Shown here piece by piece: positions 26,901 through 38,496 of a stretch of DNA of 64,000 nt. Position numbers and translations under genes: made by a program. The notes below the pieces were generated by a model. The model did not search any database, had not been told where the DNA came from, and worked only from the letters and a program-made list of their open reading frames with translations. The stretch is taken from NCBI GenBank assembly GCA_034401135.1, contig JAWZSP010000004.1, positions 2,294,001-2,358,000 of the forward strand, read 5' to 3'. The stretch's first letter is position 1. Each line of letters opens with the position of its first letter. Source of the DNA: Volutella citrinella (Eukaryota; Ascomycota; Sordariomycetes; Hypocreales; Nectriaceae).

Positions 26901-27346
26901 TCTTCGATGCTCGTCCGTCCTGCAGACGCCTGTCCGTTGCTAATCCGCCTCGAAGTCGCCGATAGAATCGTCATCGCAGCCGCCGGGCTCAAGCCATACC
27001 CTTCCTCCTCCTCGTCATCGCTGCGCAGGCCAGCCCTGAGAACACCACCACAACTTGGCGCTTACCGCCCAGGTCGAATACCTATACAATACTGAGGCCT
27101 GGTCAAGAGGCTGGCATCATTTGCAGGCTCTCGCATCTATCCTACTCTCCGGCCCGCGGCCTCTGATTAGGTTGTCGAGTGTCGAGTTGAGCGATCCTGC
27201 CGTTTCACGGCCTGGCTCGGACTACCCCCCAGCCAAAGGCCGCATCCGCCAGTCACCCAACCCATCAAAGCCTTCTTCATCCTCCCTCCTCCCATCCACC
27301 ACTCCCTCTCTCGCCCAACACCCCTTCCATCCTCCATTCCGATACA
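20940..27346. other. 6.4-kb gene-free region between divergent genes
   Basis: Upstream of both the cyclin B gene and the Zn2Cys6-cluster gene. Frames of 150-210 codons (21847..22440, 23638..24222, 26330..26965) lack known motifs and overlap others, so I do not call them. The last 700 bases are strongly pyrimidine-rich, consistent with a long leader of the gene at 27347. A GT-rich simple sequence lies at 25223..25266. No RNA gene recognised. Confidence 0.5.
25223..25266. repeat. GT-rich simple sequence
   Basis: Interrupted GT dinucleotide tract in the gene-free region between the cyclin B and Zn2Cys6 genes. Confidence 0.85.
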
Positions 27347-29338
27347 ATGGCCTCCATGTCGCCCATGAACACCGTTGGCGGTGGCTCAGCGGGCTCGCCC
27401 GGTGGGGGCAGCGTCTCTCCTCACCAGACGCCAACCCCAAAGAACGTCGCATTTGAGCTTTTGTTTCTCGATTCTCCTCAATATCGTGCGCGCTTGCCCA
27501 TGCGAGTGCAAATATATCCCCACGATACCACAGACTCGATCGTGACGACTGTCAAGAACTTCTATGGTCTCTACTCCGGACCCACCGGGTCAAAGGGAGT
27601 CAGCTTCGAGGACGAGCATGGCAATACCCTCATCGCTCGCTATGAAAACTTCCGAAATAACATGGTCGTCTACGTCCGGGTGATTGAGGAGCCTCCTGCA
27701 AATCCGGCAGCCTTTGCTCCTCATCCCTTCCATACCGCCCCGGTCGGTGCTCAGGCCTACTATGGGGGCGATGGCTACCCGGCTCAAGCACCCCAGCGCT
27801 TTGCGCAAGAGATCTCGCGGCCCACTTCTCCATCATCACGGAGACGCAGCCCATCTCCCAATGCCCGGGGACGCCGGAGCGACTCTGTCAGCACTTCCGG
27901 TAGGAAAGACGGTCGTTCCCGGTCGGCCAAGAACCGAGGTCATAGTATTGGCCACCAAACCGACAGCTATAGCGAGAGCATGAACGGCTATAGCAGCGGC
28001 GACGGTGCGCCGGGTTCCGCGTCCGGTAGAAACAAGGACCAGCTCGGAACTACTGATATCAGCGTTGAGAACATTGTCGAGGGTGGTCGAAGGAAGAGGG
28101 CCAAGTTTGAGAGCTCGGTAAGTAGATGATGCCGCTAGATGAGGAGCATCGAGCGGTATACTGACAACAACTGGCAACAGGAGCTCCCCTTGTTTGCGCC
28201 TCCCCAGATGCCGGCAGCGACATCCAACCCTTCCGTCTCCCCCGCTCGTCGTGTTGAGCCCCATCGGGCGGCCTTGCCTTTTGTGCAGCCTGGTCAAAAC
28301 CCCTTCACGAACCCTCGGCCGATCCAAACATCCCCACAAGGATACAGCAATGGAAGCACGCACTCCAATCTGTATGCCACACCGGGCCCAGATAGCCGCC
28401 GACCTCGTGGTAGCATCAGCTATTCTAACAACGGCAACGGAATGGGAATTCTCCCCACTCCTGACCCGACTGTTGGCAGCTGCATGTCCGAGGAGGACAA
28501 GGATGTTGCCATTCAGCTCATGCGCCTGGGTGACATGTCCAACATCTCCCACGGCCGAACATCTGCATCTACTTTGGATGATACCTTCAGTGGCCGAGCT
28601 GACGCAGCCTCGTCGACCGGAGCTACTAGCGACGGCGAGAGCGAGAGCGATCCTGAACTGCCTGCTGCCCGGCGCCAGAAGCTCGATGCCGCTGGCACAG
28701 TCGGCAAGGTCTATCAGACCACCGAGGCTCGGTTTTTGCCGCCTCAAGATAGCACCGAGGCCAGCGCGGACGATGGTGACTACGAGGATGGCGCCAACAA
28801 TGCCAATCTGTCTAATGGCAAGAGCAAGCCCTTGGTCAAGAGCAAGCCCCCTACCAAGCACAAGAGCTCCTCTTCCATCTCCAAGACGACAACTACAAAG
28901 CCCGCCAAGGTCTCGCGGCCTCCCACCAACGTCAAGGCCAAGCAGTTGCCCCCGGTCCCGCCAGGCCCCATGTCGCCTGCCTCAATGCCTCCTTCCCGCA
29001 AGCAGTCAATTGTCTCGGTGGGACAAATGTCGCTTAGCACGGGTGAAGATGAGCATCCTGATCTCTCGACCAAGCCTCGATGCCAGCGCTGCCGCAAGAG
29101 CAAGAAGGGCTGCGATCGACAGAGGCCCTGCGGTCGCTGCCGCGACGCCGGCCTCTCGGCCGACCAGTGCATTAGCGAGGACGAGGGCAATGGCCGGAAG
29201 GGACGATACGGTCGCCACATGGGAGTGCCCATCAAGAAGGACGAAGTTCCGGCCGTCCCCCAGCCCACGCTATTACCAGCGGCGCCCATTGCCGCTGGTG
29301 CCATGGTAGTTGACAAGGCCAAGAAGCGCAAGCGATAG
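27347..29338 (+). CDS. Probable regulator with C-terminal Zn2Cys6 cluster
   Basis: Exons 27347..28117 and 28181..29338 give 642 residues; the 63-bp intron has a GTAAGT donor, a CTGAC branch site and phase 0. Residues about 35-115 form a compact conserved-looking region that could be a beta-grasp (PB1- or ubiquitin-like) fold; that is inference. The middle is Ser/Pro/Arg-rich and disordered, with SR-like tracts and basic patches (RRKRAK). Near the C-terminus, residues 558-587, is a six-cysteine cluster CX2CX6CX5CX2CX9C, the fungal Zn2Cys6 DNA-binding pattern, followed by basic residues and a final KKRKR nuclear-localisation-like tail. No fungal_trans middle-homology region is visible. Most Zn2Cys6 factors carry the cluster at the N-terminus, so this layout is unusual. 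Target genes unknown. Confidence 0.8.
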
Positions 29339-32300
29339 GCCATTGTGGCACCTGGGCCGTGGTAGCCTGTGGCCAGCATGCCACAAAACGGTGTCGCCCG
29401 CTTGAAACACCTTATTTACAATGCCAGGAGGGCTGGCGTCTAGTCGCGCATAAATGGAACTCCGCCACTTGGGTGTGGCGACGCTCAACGCTGGGCTGTG
29501 GCATCTACTGAGATGGATCGCACCCATGCAGAGTGGGCCGTGCGCAATTGCACGAGATGGAGTCGGTCGCTGCAAGACAGAGTATCTATCCATGTGCGTT
29601 TTGTTGTTGTTTCTTGAAACCTGGTGTGGGGAGGGCAAGGCTTTTATGACAATATCAGGAAGATGTAATAACGACGGTCGCGATTCGACCATTACACTCC
29701 TTATCGGCGTTCTGGGGCGGCAGTCGAGGGGAGTTGTCCGAGTTTTCAGAGAGAGTTTTCTTTTTTGCCCTGCTTTTTATCCTTTGCGATTGGTTGTTGT
29801 TCGGCCTCGAGAAGATGTCGACAACATACACGAGGCTGCAGGCCACACACACAAAAGGGGGGGGGGCAATCTCGATGGGGCTACAGAGGAGGCTCCGGTG
29901 GAAGGGATTGGAAATCTCTTGCGGGATAGATGGATGACGAGGGATTTGCTTGTGCGCAATTGTGCGAGGCGATCATTGGCAATTTGCCCACTGCGGCGAC
30001 GAGGAGCCTCGCGACGTCTGGAAATTGTCTAGGACTGGGAGCGCGAGATATGAGAGGCAGCAGCGCCAGGGCGCCTGTGGATTTCCTACTTCTGTTTTGC
30101 GAGTTTCCTATATTCGTTGTAGTCGTTATTTACGCAGTTTTGACAATGTGCGCGCCGCATGTCCAGCCGAGCCACTGTCGGGTGTCAACCTGTCACTCTG
30201 TGAGGTGCTAGCCAGTAGCTTGATAATGCCTGGCTCAGATCGCCGCTAGTAAACATGGCTACCCGGGACTCGGTTCAGTATCCCTAGTCGCCTTTTCGCA
30301 AGCACAAGACCCCGGGTGGTATCCCCCGAGCGTGGCTCTGACAGATCTATATTTTGTCGCGACGCTACAGCGACAACGTAGAGCGCTCGACGGTAGGTTT
30401 TTCGACTAGTTTGGAGTATTGGTTGTGGTTTGGGCTGGTAAACAGCTTCCATCCTATGGTCATCGCAATGTCTCTTACCAGCACGAGTTTTTATCTGCGC
30501 GGCCATCAACTCCGCAACGGTCGGCGTCTTCCATTTTTACACACGGCAAACCGGGCGCGCGGCATGCGCGACACTGTTGCGCACAATGCGACGGGCAGAA
30601 ATCAATGGCGGATGGGCGCTGCAATATTGCGCCTGCGCGGTCGTCGCATGCAACGGCCTGCGGCAGCAAGCTCCTAACCTACACCCGCCTAAACCGTTGT
30701 TCGCGGGCCGGCCAATGGCTTATTTTTCTGTGTGGTGCGCGTGGGGTCAGGCCTTGTTTGTGTGCGCCAGAGCCGGGACGAGTGCGCGCCCCTCCATTTG
30801 CGGCGCGCGCCGGCATTTGGCCCTCGTCGATTGGACGGGATCCCTGCAGCGCATCGCGCATGGCCGTGGCCCATCCCATTTTTCCTCTCCTGCCCATGCC
30901 GAAGCCAGTTGATTCTGCCGTACGCTAGTCTGCATAGGGTGATAGTGTGCCGCTCCCGCCTCCGTCGATGCGGGGTGGGGCGGCAGCCGGTTGGGCCCTC
31001 AGGCGGGTTGAGCAGGAGCACCCTTCGGCCGGAGAGGGGGTGGGGCGGGGTGGCTTTTTTTCAAGCTGCTCTGGGCTCGCCCACAGGCCATGTCACGTGC
31101 AGGAATTGCCCTCTCTAGCTGGTCTTCTTGTTTGTTGGGGGGGTTCTCGCCCTTTTTGCTCCGTACGTCATAGTACAGGGAAAAGACGGACCGTGGCTGG
31201 GCGCGCGGAATTTCGCTGCCCCAGAGCCAAAGCCAATTGTGCGACCTTAGACGTGATGGATGGGCGGAGGCGACGGTAGCACGAGCCCCGCGCTCGTCCA
31301 ACCACGCCACCAGAGCAGCAGACTTGCAGCAGCGAGGAAGAGGTGGCCAGCAGTACGTGTAGCAGAAGGAGGGGTAGTGGGATCGGGGTGACAAGGCCCT
31401 TGCGCGCGACCTGGAGGGATCATGCGTGCAATGTGTGCGAGCGGGCGCGGGCGCGACTGGAGGGGAGGGGAGTGGGGACGGTTTGACTGCTGAGGCAGTT
31501 GTTGTTATGGTATATTACCACCCGTGTCGCGTTGTTCTGATCATCACGTATGCGGGCGCTGGATTGTTTACCTTGTTGCTTGCGCACGTGAACCCAAGCC
31601 TGTACCCATTGCCCTCTGGCCACGCCGGCGAATCGATGCGCCCGCACGCTGTCTGCGAGGATCGGGATGTCGGTGACTCTTATCAGTCGCCTGTCCGCCC
31701 GTTGGCAGTAGCGCCAGCCGCTTGCGTATCATGGCCCTATTTTTTTTCGGGTCAGCGCCTCGTCACTTTGCTTCGCGAGCACCTTTGCGAGTTGCGCCCA
31801 GCAGCCAGAGAAGGGGCGGGCGGGCGGTGAAGCAGCGAAAAAGCTAGCGGGCCCCAGAAAAATGCGCCGATCAAGGTGTTGGGGTGCGTAGTCAGCAGAC
31901 GAGCCAATCCTGGGCGGATGCAGACCTACCAGCGCCTTTCCCGGCGACGCCGCCCCACTTCCTGCCCCAAACTGGCCCGGCCATCGGAGCAGCGTCGGCG
32001 CCGGCCAACCGAACGCGGCCCTCCGGGGTGTGGGGGCGGCTGTCGGTCGGGCACAGCACCCCGGCCGGAGGTGCGAAGGATGCTCCACCACAACGCTTCT
32101 TCTCTCCCCCCCCTCCCACCAAGATACGCCCTAGGGCGCAGTGCGCTTGCGACGCTCCTTTTCATCATTCTCCACCTCCACCGTTACGGTTTTGGCACGG
32201 CCGTAGCGATTGTGCTACGTACAATAATGGTGGTAGGCCTCTTGGCCTCTCACGGCTTAGCCCCACCGGGAATTAATCGTCACCCCCAAAGTTACCTTGC

Positions 32301-32833
32301 TCAAAATGAGGCCGGATTTAGTCCCGGCGCCCTGGGTTACCTGCGCACTCGGGATGGAACTGACTGCAGGCGGCTGACTGCAAGTAGCTGACTGCAAGTG
32401 GGCTGCAAGCCAATGTATTGCGCCCAAACCGGCCCAGCTCTGTTGTGTCCCTCGTCTCGTGCTCTCGTTTGTCGTCGATGCCCACTACGACGATGTCATC
32501 GAAGGGCGCGACTTTAACCTTGATCTCTCGCTGACGATTTCCCTGAGCTTGCACATCGGGAGTCGTACCGAGCGAGCTGCGGGGCGCGACATCGGACCCG
32601 AAAAAGGCGCCCAGCCTCGAGTCACAGGGGAAGGAGAAATCTCTTAGCATTTCCGGGGTAGGATGCTCGAGGCGAGAGGAGGGGGGGATCCGATTAATAA
32701 TTGCCCCGGGTATATAGGGCCCATCGGCCTCACATCTCGGGTTAAGTTGTCGTCGGGCCGTCGCAACATCTTGTATGCCATCCGATGGGGAACCGAGCGA
32801 CGCCGCAACTCTTGCCTCGCTGTTCAAGTCAAG
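29339..32833. other. Intergenic region
   Basis: 3' flank of the Zn2Cys6 gene and long upstream region of the MFS transporter. A G run follows AAAA near 29856. Open frames are short and overlapping on both strands; none is recognisable. The TATA box near 32711 is listed separately. Confidence 0.55.
32711..32716 (+). promoter_or_regulatory. TATA box of the MFS transporter gene
   Basis: TATATA 118 bases before the ATG at 32834. It lies downstream of an earlier in-frame ATG (32663), so transcripts from it would start translation at 32834, which decides the start I chose. Confidence 0.6.
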
Positions 32834-34189
32834 ATGAAGGGTCAAGATGAAGAGAAGCGAGGCCAGGGCGCCGACCCCGAGGCCCTCGCCGTCCCCCAGC
32901 AAGAGACCGAGCAGCAGCAGATACACCTGCGCACAACAATCTCCAACACCATCGTCCCCGTCAACCCGGGCCCCGACGCACACGTCTACAACGCGCCCGA
33001 GGGCGGCTTCGTCGCCTGGTCCCAGGTCGGCGTCGGCATCCTCATCTACTCGCTGGCCTGGGGCTACCCGACGGCTTTTGGTGTCTACCAGCTGTACTAC
33101 CAGGAGACGCTCGGCCTGCCACAGTCCCAGGTCGCCTGGATCGGGTCCTTCCAGAACGCCCTGACGTTCCTCATCTGCACCGTCTCGGGCCGCCTCTCGG
33201 ACGCGGGCTACGTGCGGCAGTCCGTCCTGGTCGGCACGGGGCTCGCCGTCCTGGGCACCTTCATGACCAGCCTGGCCACCGAGTACTGGCACATCTTCCT
33301 CTCGCAGGGCGTCTGCACGGGGCTCGGCCTGGGCCTCATCTTCATGCCCCTCGTCTCCGTCATCACGTCGTACTTTCAGGAGAGGAAGGCATTGGCCCTG
33401 GCCATTGCCGCCATGGGCACTGGCGTAGGGAGTCTCATCTTCCCCTCCACTGTCCAGTACTTGATCCCACAGGTTGGCTTCCCGTGGGCCGTCCGCTGCG
33501 CCGGCTTCGTGGCCCTGGCCATGTCGATTCTTGCCAATGCCCTGCTAAAACCGTACCTGCCCCCCCGAAAATCCGGGCCCCTCGTAGAGTGGGATGCCTT
33601 CAAGGAGTTGCCGTATCTCTTCTTCAACCTCGGTGCCTTTCTCAACCTCTATGCCCTCAACTTTGGCTTCTTCTATATTAATGTCTACGCGCGCAACATC
33701 GTCGGCTTCAGCTCCGTCGAAGCCGTCAACCTCTTGCTCATCCTCAACGGAATGAGCATCCCGGCGCGGCCCGTCGTCGGATACCTCGCCGACTATGTCC
33801 TCGGACCTATCAACACATACGTCGTTGGCACGCTCGCCCTCTCTTTTATGACGTTCGTCTGGTCCACGGTCAAGACGCGAACGGCCTTGTACGTATTCAG
33901 CTTCTTCTTCGGCTTTGCCAGTGGCGCGTGCCAGGGCCCCTTTGCGGGAGCAGCGGCCAGCTTAACCAAGGATCCAACCAAGATGGGCACCCGGTTCGGC
34001 ATGTGCATGACCATCTGTGGCTTCGCCGCCCTGGCCGGGCCCCCGACGGCCGGTGCGCTCATCGACCAGGCTGGTGGCAGCTTCGTCTGGGCCCAGGTCT
34101 GGGCCGGCAGCGTCCTCCTCGCGGGAGCTGCGTGTCTGGCGGCGGCCCGTTTCGCCGTCACCGGCATAAAACTGATTGCCAGGGCTTAG
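32834..34189 (+). CDS. MFS transporter, monocarboxylate (MCT/MCH) type
   Basis: Single exon, 451 residues, about twelve hydrophobic segments. The hydrophilic N-terminus is rich in Gln and Glu and leads to PEGGFVAWSQV, the fungal form of the MCT-family signature before the first helix. A conserved loop follows helix 2 (SGRLSDAGYVRQ). Fungal members include yeast MCH proteins, with riboflavin or monocarboxylates as known or suspected substrates; the substrate here cannot be told. An in-frame ATG at 32663 would add 57 residues, but that stretch is not conserved-looking and contains the TATA box. It converges with the kynurenine formamidase gene, with 228 bases between stops, but I see no evidence that they share a function. 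Confidence 0.88.
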   Translation: MKGQDEEKRGQGADPEALAVPQQETEQQQIHLRTTISNTIVPVNPGPDAHVYNAPEGGFVAWSQVGVGILIYSLAWGYPTAFGVYQLYYQETLGLPQSQVAWIGSFQNALTFLICTVSGRLSDAGYVRQSVLVGTGLAVLGTFMTSLATEYWHIFLSQGVCTGLGLGLIFMPLVSVITSYFQERKALALAIAAMGTGVGSLIFPSTVQYLIPQVGFPWAVRCAGFVALAMSILANALLKPYLPPRKSGPLVEWDAFKELPYLFFNLGAFLNLYALNFGFFYINVYARNIVGFSSVEAVNLLLILNGMSIPARPVVGYLADYVLGPINTYVVGTLALSFMTFVWSTVKTRTALYVFSFFFGFASGACQGPFAGAAASLTKDPTKMGTRFGMCMTICGFAALAGPPTAGALIDQAGGSFVWAQVWAGSVLLAGAACLAAARFAVTGIKLIARA

Positions 34190-34417
34190 TTTAGGTGAGT
34201 AGAATCTCGAACAATTTGCCTCCATCCTTTGGGAAAGAACAACTTGATATACCTCGACAATAGGGGACAGATGAAAGGGGCGGACAGAGATTGGACTTGG
34301 GAATCGAAAACGGATAGCAGTAGCAAAAGTATAGTTTGGTAATAATAGTAATAAACTATTTCGTTTCGAGCATTGCCAGAACATCCGATACGCGCCCAAG
34401 TGGTCTGTTCTCTTGGG

Positions 34418-35366
34418 CTAAGCATCGTCTAGAATGGACAGTGCTCTCAAGGCTAGACTGGCGACCTGGACGCCATCTTCCCACACAAAGTCGTGTTCGC
34501 CATGCAAGTCCTTGACCACCTGGAGCGGGACGCTGTGCTTCCCAAGAAGCGCCGCCATGTCGTCGATTTCGGGCTCATCTATCAAGGTGTCCTCGGGAGA
34601 CCAGGCGAGGATAGCCATCTTCCCCGCGGCCCAGTTGTCCTTGAAATTGCCGTTGAAGCTCGCCGGTGAGGCACCCGCCCAGCCATCTTTCTCGTCCCCA
34701 AACGCGGCAGAGATGAAGCCCGCGTAGTTGCCTTGGTGTCGTCTGTCAATGCCGACGAGGTCGTAGATTCCCGAAATGCCGACGATGGAGGCCGGGAGGG
34801 GGACGCTCGATGGAAGTCGGCCGTTGAGCGCGGCCTGTCCCATGAGGAGCTGCAATGCCAGCGTCGCGCCCGCGGAGTGGCCGACCAGCACGTAGTCGCT
34901 CGACAGCTGATACTGACGGCGGGCGAACTCGAGTGCCGAAAAGACATCCGAAATGTGGTCTGGATGGCTGGCGATCCGAAGTTCCGAAGCCGGAGTGGTC
35001 GTCGGGTCCTGCGGAAAGTCGGGATGCGGGGAAAGGCGATAGTCGATGCTCATGAATCCCCTGATGCTGCTGGCGGCTGCTGAGGCCTCGGCGCCGGACA
35101 CCATGTGCTTGATCGAGGGCCAGAAGTCGTCGCTGGTGTTTCGGGGGTCGCGCCAGGCGCCGCCGTGGATGAAGCTGTGGTCTGTGGTTAGAGTAGAGAG
35201 TCGGAGGCGAGAGAAACTGTCGAAGGGGAGGGTATGCGCACATAATCCAGCGTCCCGAGGCCGGAAGTCCATCAGCGAATTGCCATACCCTCAACCTCTG
35301 CAGAGAGTGCTCCCCAAACTGATGGGAAGAGTACTTTAGCCCCAGAGACTTGGCAGCGGCCTCCAT
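34418..35366 (-). CDS. BNA7: Kynurenine formamidase (N-formylkynurenine hydrolase)
   Basis: Hydrolyses N-formyl-L-kynurenine to kynurenine and formate in tryptophan-to-NAD synthesis. CDS is complement(34418..35174, 35242..35366), 293 residues, normal for the family. The 67-bp intron has a GTGCGC donor and CTAAC branch site; splicing restores RWIIFIHGGAWRDP, the oxyanion-hole motif HGGAW diagnostic of this alpha/beta-hydrolase. The nucleophile elbow GHSAG places Ser at about residue 142. The late Asp and His of the triad are likely in SPEDTLIDEPE and HGEHDFVW. The frame without splicing would lack the first 41 residues and disrupt the motif. A TATA-like box lies about 115 bases upstream. Confidence 0.9.
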
Positions 35367-35478
35367 CTCACTGGTTCGACGTGGATACGGAGACTCGAGG
35401 TTGTGAGAGATTTGCTCCGTGAGGTGTCCCCGCGCAGCAATATGGACGATTCAATGTCTGAGATCGGAGGAAACGAGA

Positions 35479-35484
35479 TATATA
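35479..35484 (-). promoter_or_regulatory. TATA box of kynurenine formamidase gene
   Basis: TATATA on the minus strand, about 115 bases before the ATG at 35366, in an otherwise mixed-composition region. Confidence 0.5.
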
Positions 35485-38306
35485 GAGATTGAGAAAGCCA
35501 ACAGTTTTCGCAGCAGGAGGATCGGAAGCAAGCCTTTGGCTTAGACGACGAAAAGCGGGTGATGCTGTCAAGCTCCACCATACTCATCATGCCCGTACCC
35601 CATTGGGCAAGTTTCTGGCGGCTGGCACCGGAAAGCATCGCACATCCGAGCCTCGTCTTGCGGTAGTCAGCTGTTGCATCAAACAAAATATCTGTCCACG
35701 TGTCTTGGGGATGCTATCAATGTCAAGTCCACGGCTCCTTGATAGTGCACGGGTTTGGCGGTGGTTTGCTGCTCTGATATTTGATATCCTTGGCCCATGT
35801 CATTTGCTGCCCGGATCAGAGATGGTATGCACCCAAGCTGCCGGAACAAGACCAAAACAAAGCTCATGTGCCCTGGTCATCGGTGTGGCATGTTGTTTTG
35901 CGATGCGGCAGTAGTGTTTGTCTTGGCTTTTGTGGTTTCATCGCCCAGCTCGCTCAGCTATCCATAGAATGAATGCGCGGATACACTGACTGACTGGCAT
36001 TGCAAACTGCGGCAGTATGACAGGTGCTACTCTACAATGCTCTAGATCTAATCGGATGACGGAACTGGAGACCCGGAAGCAGAGTATTGTTGCTGGCTGA
36101 TCACTCAATGGCTACTGTGACCCCATTGTTGAGCAAGGTGGTTGTCAGATTGTTTGCAGTCGCCACCTGCGTCGCTTCAAGTTCAGCTCAATACAGAGGC
36201 GAATGGGAGAGATTGGCGACATGCATCGGGAAGGATGCAGGCTTGTGACATTCTGAGCCGTGCAAGCCCCCAAAAAACGTGGTGGGAGGATGTTTCATCG
36301 GGAACGCTTGATGCAGTTTCACCATGGCCTGTGTTTCACCACTGTGAACTGCCGACTCTTTGCGGTTTGGGCTCACGAGCTGGAGAATAAATCAAGCAAG
36401 ATTGCAAAAAATAAAAAAAAAATAAAAAAATTCCTGATGCTGACAAGTCGAGCAATATCAACTTGAGTCTTTCTTTCTGCTGCTCTGTTGCTTGGTGATG
36501 CAGCGCAGGCGGCGTCTTTGAGCCCGGTGAGAGGCGCGACGCACGTGTGACACTCTCCCACATGCTGTATGGTGTGAAACATGGGAGACTATTGTTTGAC
36601 TAACTAAGCCCGGAATTCTGCACAAGCAGGCGCCAGACAAGGGGACAATGCAGTGATGCGCCAGCACCGTCGCCGTGTACGACTCGGCCAGACACCAGGG
36701 GAGGACGGGAAGTGCTTGCACGCGACCGTGGCAAGGACAGAGAGCAGTAGAGACCAGCTGAATCACGTCAATAAGAAGATAAGAGAAGAGAGGAAGAAGA
36801 AGGGTAGCCGCGGGTGTGGCGTTGCATGAAATTACCACGAAGCGACGAAGCGGCACGAAGCCGAACTCCCGCCCACCACCCTCTTGTCGCATCGCATCTT
36901 GGAGCAGATGGAGGACTGACCCAGGCAGGTTGTTGGTCAAACCCAGAGGAGAGCGTTGAGGCTTCACGTGTTGCAGACGCTTCCCCAGGTTTGGGGGAAA
37001 TCCCTTGGCCGATCGGATCGCGTTGGAGGTTGATGGAGTGAGCGGAACATACTATGTAGTAGCTGGAGTTACCAGACAGGCTGGGACGGGTGTCCTTGCC
37101 GGATCGTCATGGGTGACTCCCTCTAGTACGTAGATAGGCAAAAGGCCACTCCCATTAAAACACCTCAATCATTAAGCGAGAGAGAACCGTGCCGTGGCAT
37201 CGGGTGCGATCAACGCGCGGTTCCGCACCTGAAGCCAAACCCTTTCGGCGCAAGGCACTTTGTGATGCGCGTGCAGCTGGAACTCGCAAAGTTGAGCGCT
37301 GTGGATGGGGCGGAACACCCTGACCTGTGCTCGGAGGCAGGCAGGGGTTCATGCATTGCGTCGTCTGCAGCGGACTCCGAAACCGTCAGAGAGACTCAAT
37401 CACCCGGCCTGTGCTGGGCCATCTAGCCTGGCTAGTTGGGCCCGGGTGTCTGAACTCGGGACTCTAGATCTGGAGGCTCCACCGCTCTCTGACATGTCGC
37501 GATGCTGGGTGCCAGGGATCTGCCCCTGTCCACACTTCCTCTTCTGGACGCCTTCCACCGAGCCCCCGGCCGAAGCCCGGGACCAACTGGGCCATCGTGG
37601 CCCTGGCGCAATTTATCGCCATGCGCCTTCGGGCCCTAGCCTTTCCAAAGCTGACGTGCCGGGCTGGGCCAGCAGTTGTGGCTGCCATGCTGGAAACTGT
37701 CCGCTTACACTCCCTGGCTAGAAACTCTCCCAACGGCAGCATGCATGCCTCGGCTCCAAACTCCAAAAGGGAACGCAGAGAGCTTCCCCGGGTCAGGGAT
37801 GCTGGAAGGGCGGGCCACAATCTGCAGAGACGCAGCCGAGGAGAAGCTCGCCTCTCTGCGGAGCTCGTCGGCTAGCTCGCCCATCTTGACACCAGGCATT
37901 CATTCACCCAGGCCGCCGGTGAAGGGGATCCAGAAACGACCCCGCGGGGCACAAGTCTCCACACGCCCTCGCCGCTTATGGTGTCTTCTAGTGCCTTGCA
38001 GCCCAGCGTTTGGGCGCATCGTCCGCTCCTGTGCGCCGGCGTCTGTACTATGCACGCGCGCCATTCCGCACCAGGACTCCAGGGCCGGGCCCATCTGTTT
38101 GTTGCCGCCGCTTGTGCCTGCGCTTGTGCCTGCGTCTGTGCCTGTGCCTCACCATGGACGGGGAACGGAGAGAACCCTGCGGAACTGAGCGTCAAGTGAA
38201 GGCCTGTTGAGACGGGACTGACGGGCCCCTTCTCTCGGACCCCCCTCCCCCCCCATCTTCCGGTGAATCGCTGAAGCTTGTTGGAATTAGTCGCTCTGGA
38301 TGCCCG

Positions 38307-38312
38307 TATATA
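38307..38312 (+). promoter_or_regulatory. TATA box of the rhodopsin-domain gene
   Basis: TATATA 185 bases before the chosen ATG at 38497; distance is plausible for a fungal core promoter plus leader. Confidence 0.45.
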
Positions 38313-38496
38313 ACTCCCGTGGCCTCTCTCTTCGCGGGTTTCACGCGCGCGCTCGCTGCACCCCCATACGTTGCAACCACTTACACAATTTCGCTGGCGA
38401 CATCCATCTCAACTTTTCGCACCGAAGGTGCCCGCCAATGGTAAACGGGCTGTGCCATGCTTTACTGCTGATACAAGTCTTCGACGCTCTGGCGCC

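Larger units (their letters stand above)
35367..38496. other. Intergenic region between divergent genes
   Basis: Upstream of kynurenine formamidase (minus) and the rhodopsin-domain gene (plus). Contains A-rich runs around 36406..36430 and TATA boxes near each end. No recognisable coding sequence. Confidence 0.55.

Noticed and set aside
32663..32833. Upstream in-frame ATG of the MFS transporter
   Set aside because: The added 57 residues are not family-like and a TATA box lies inside the stretch, so ATG 32834 is preferred.
34190..34417. MFS transporter and kynurenine formamidase as a kynurenine gene cluster
   Set aside because: Two convergent genes only, with no shared promoter and no other pathway gene nearby; not enough to claim a cluster.
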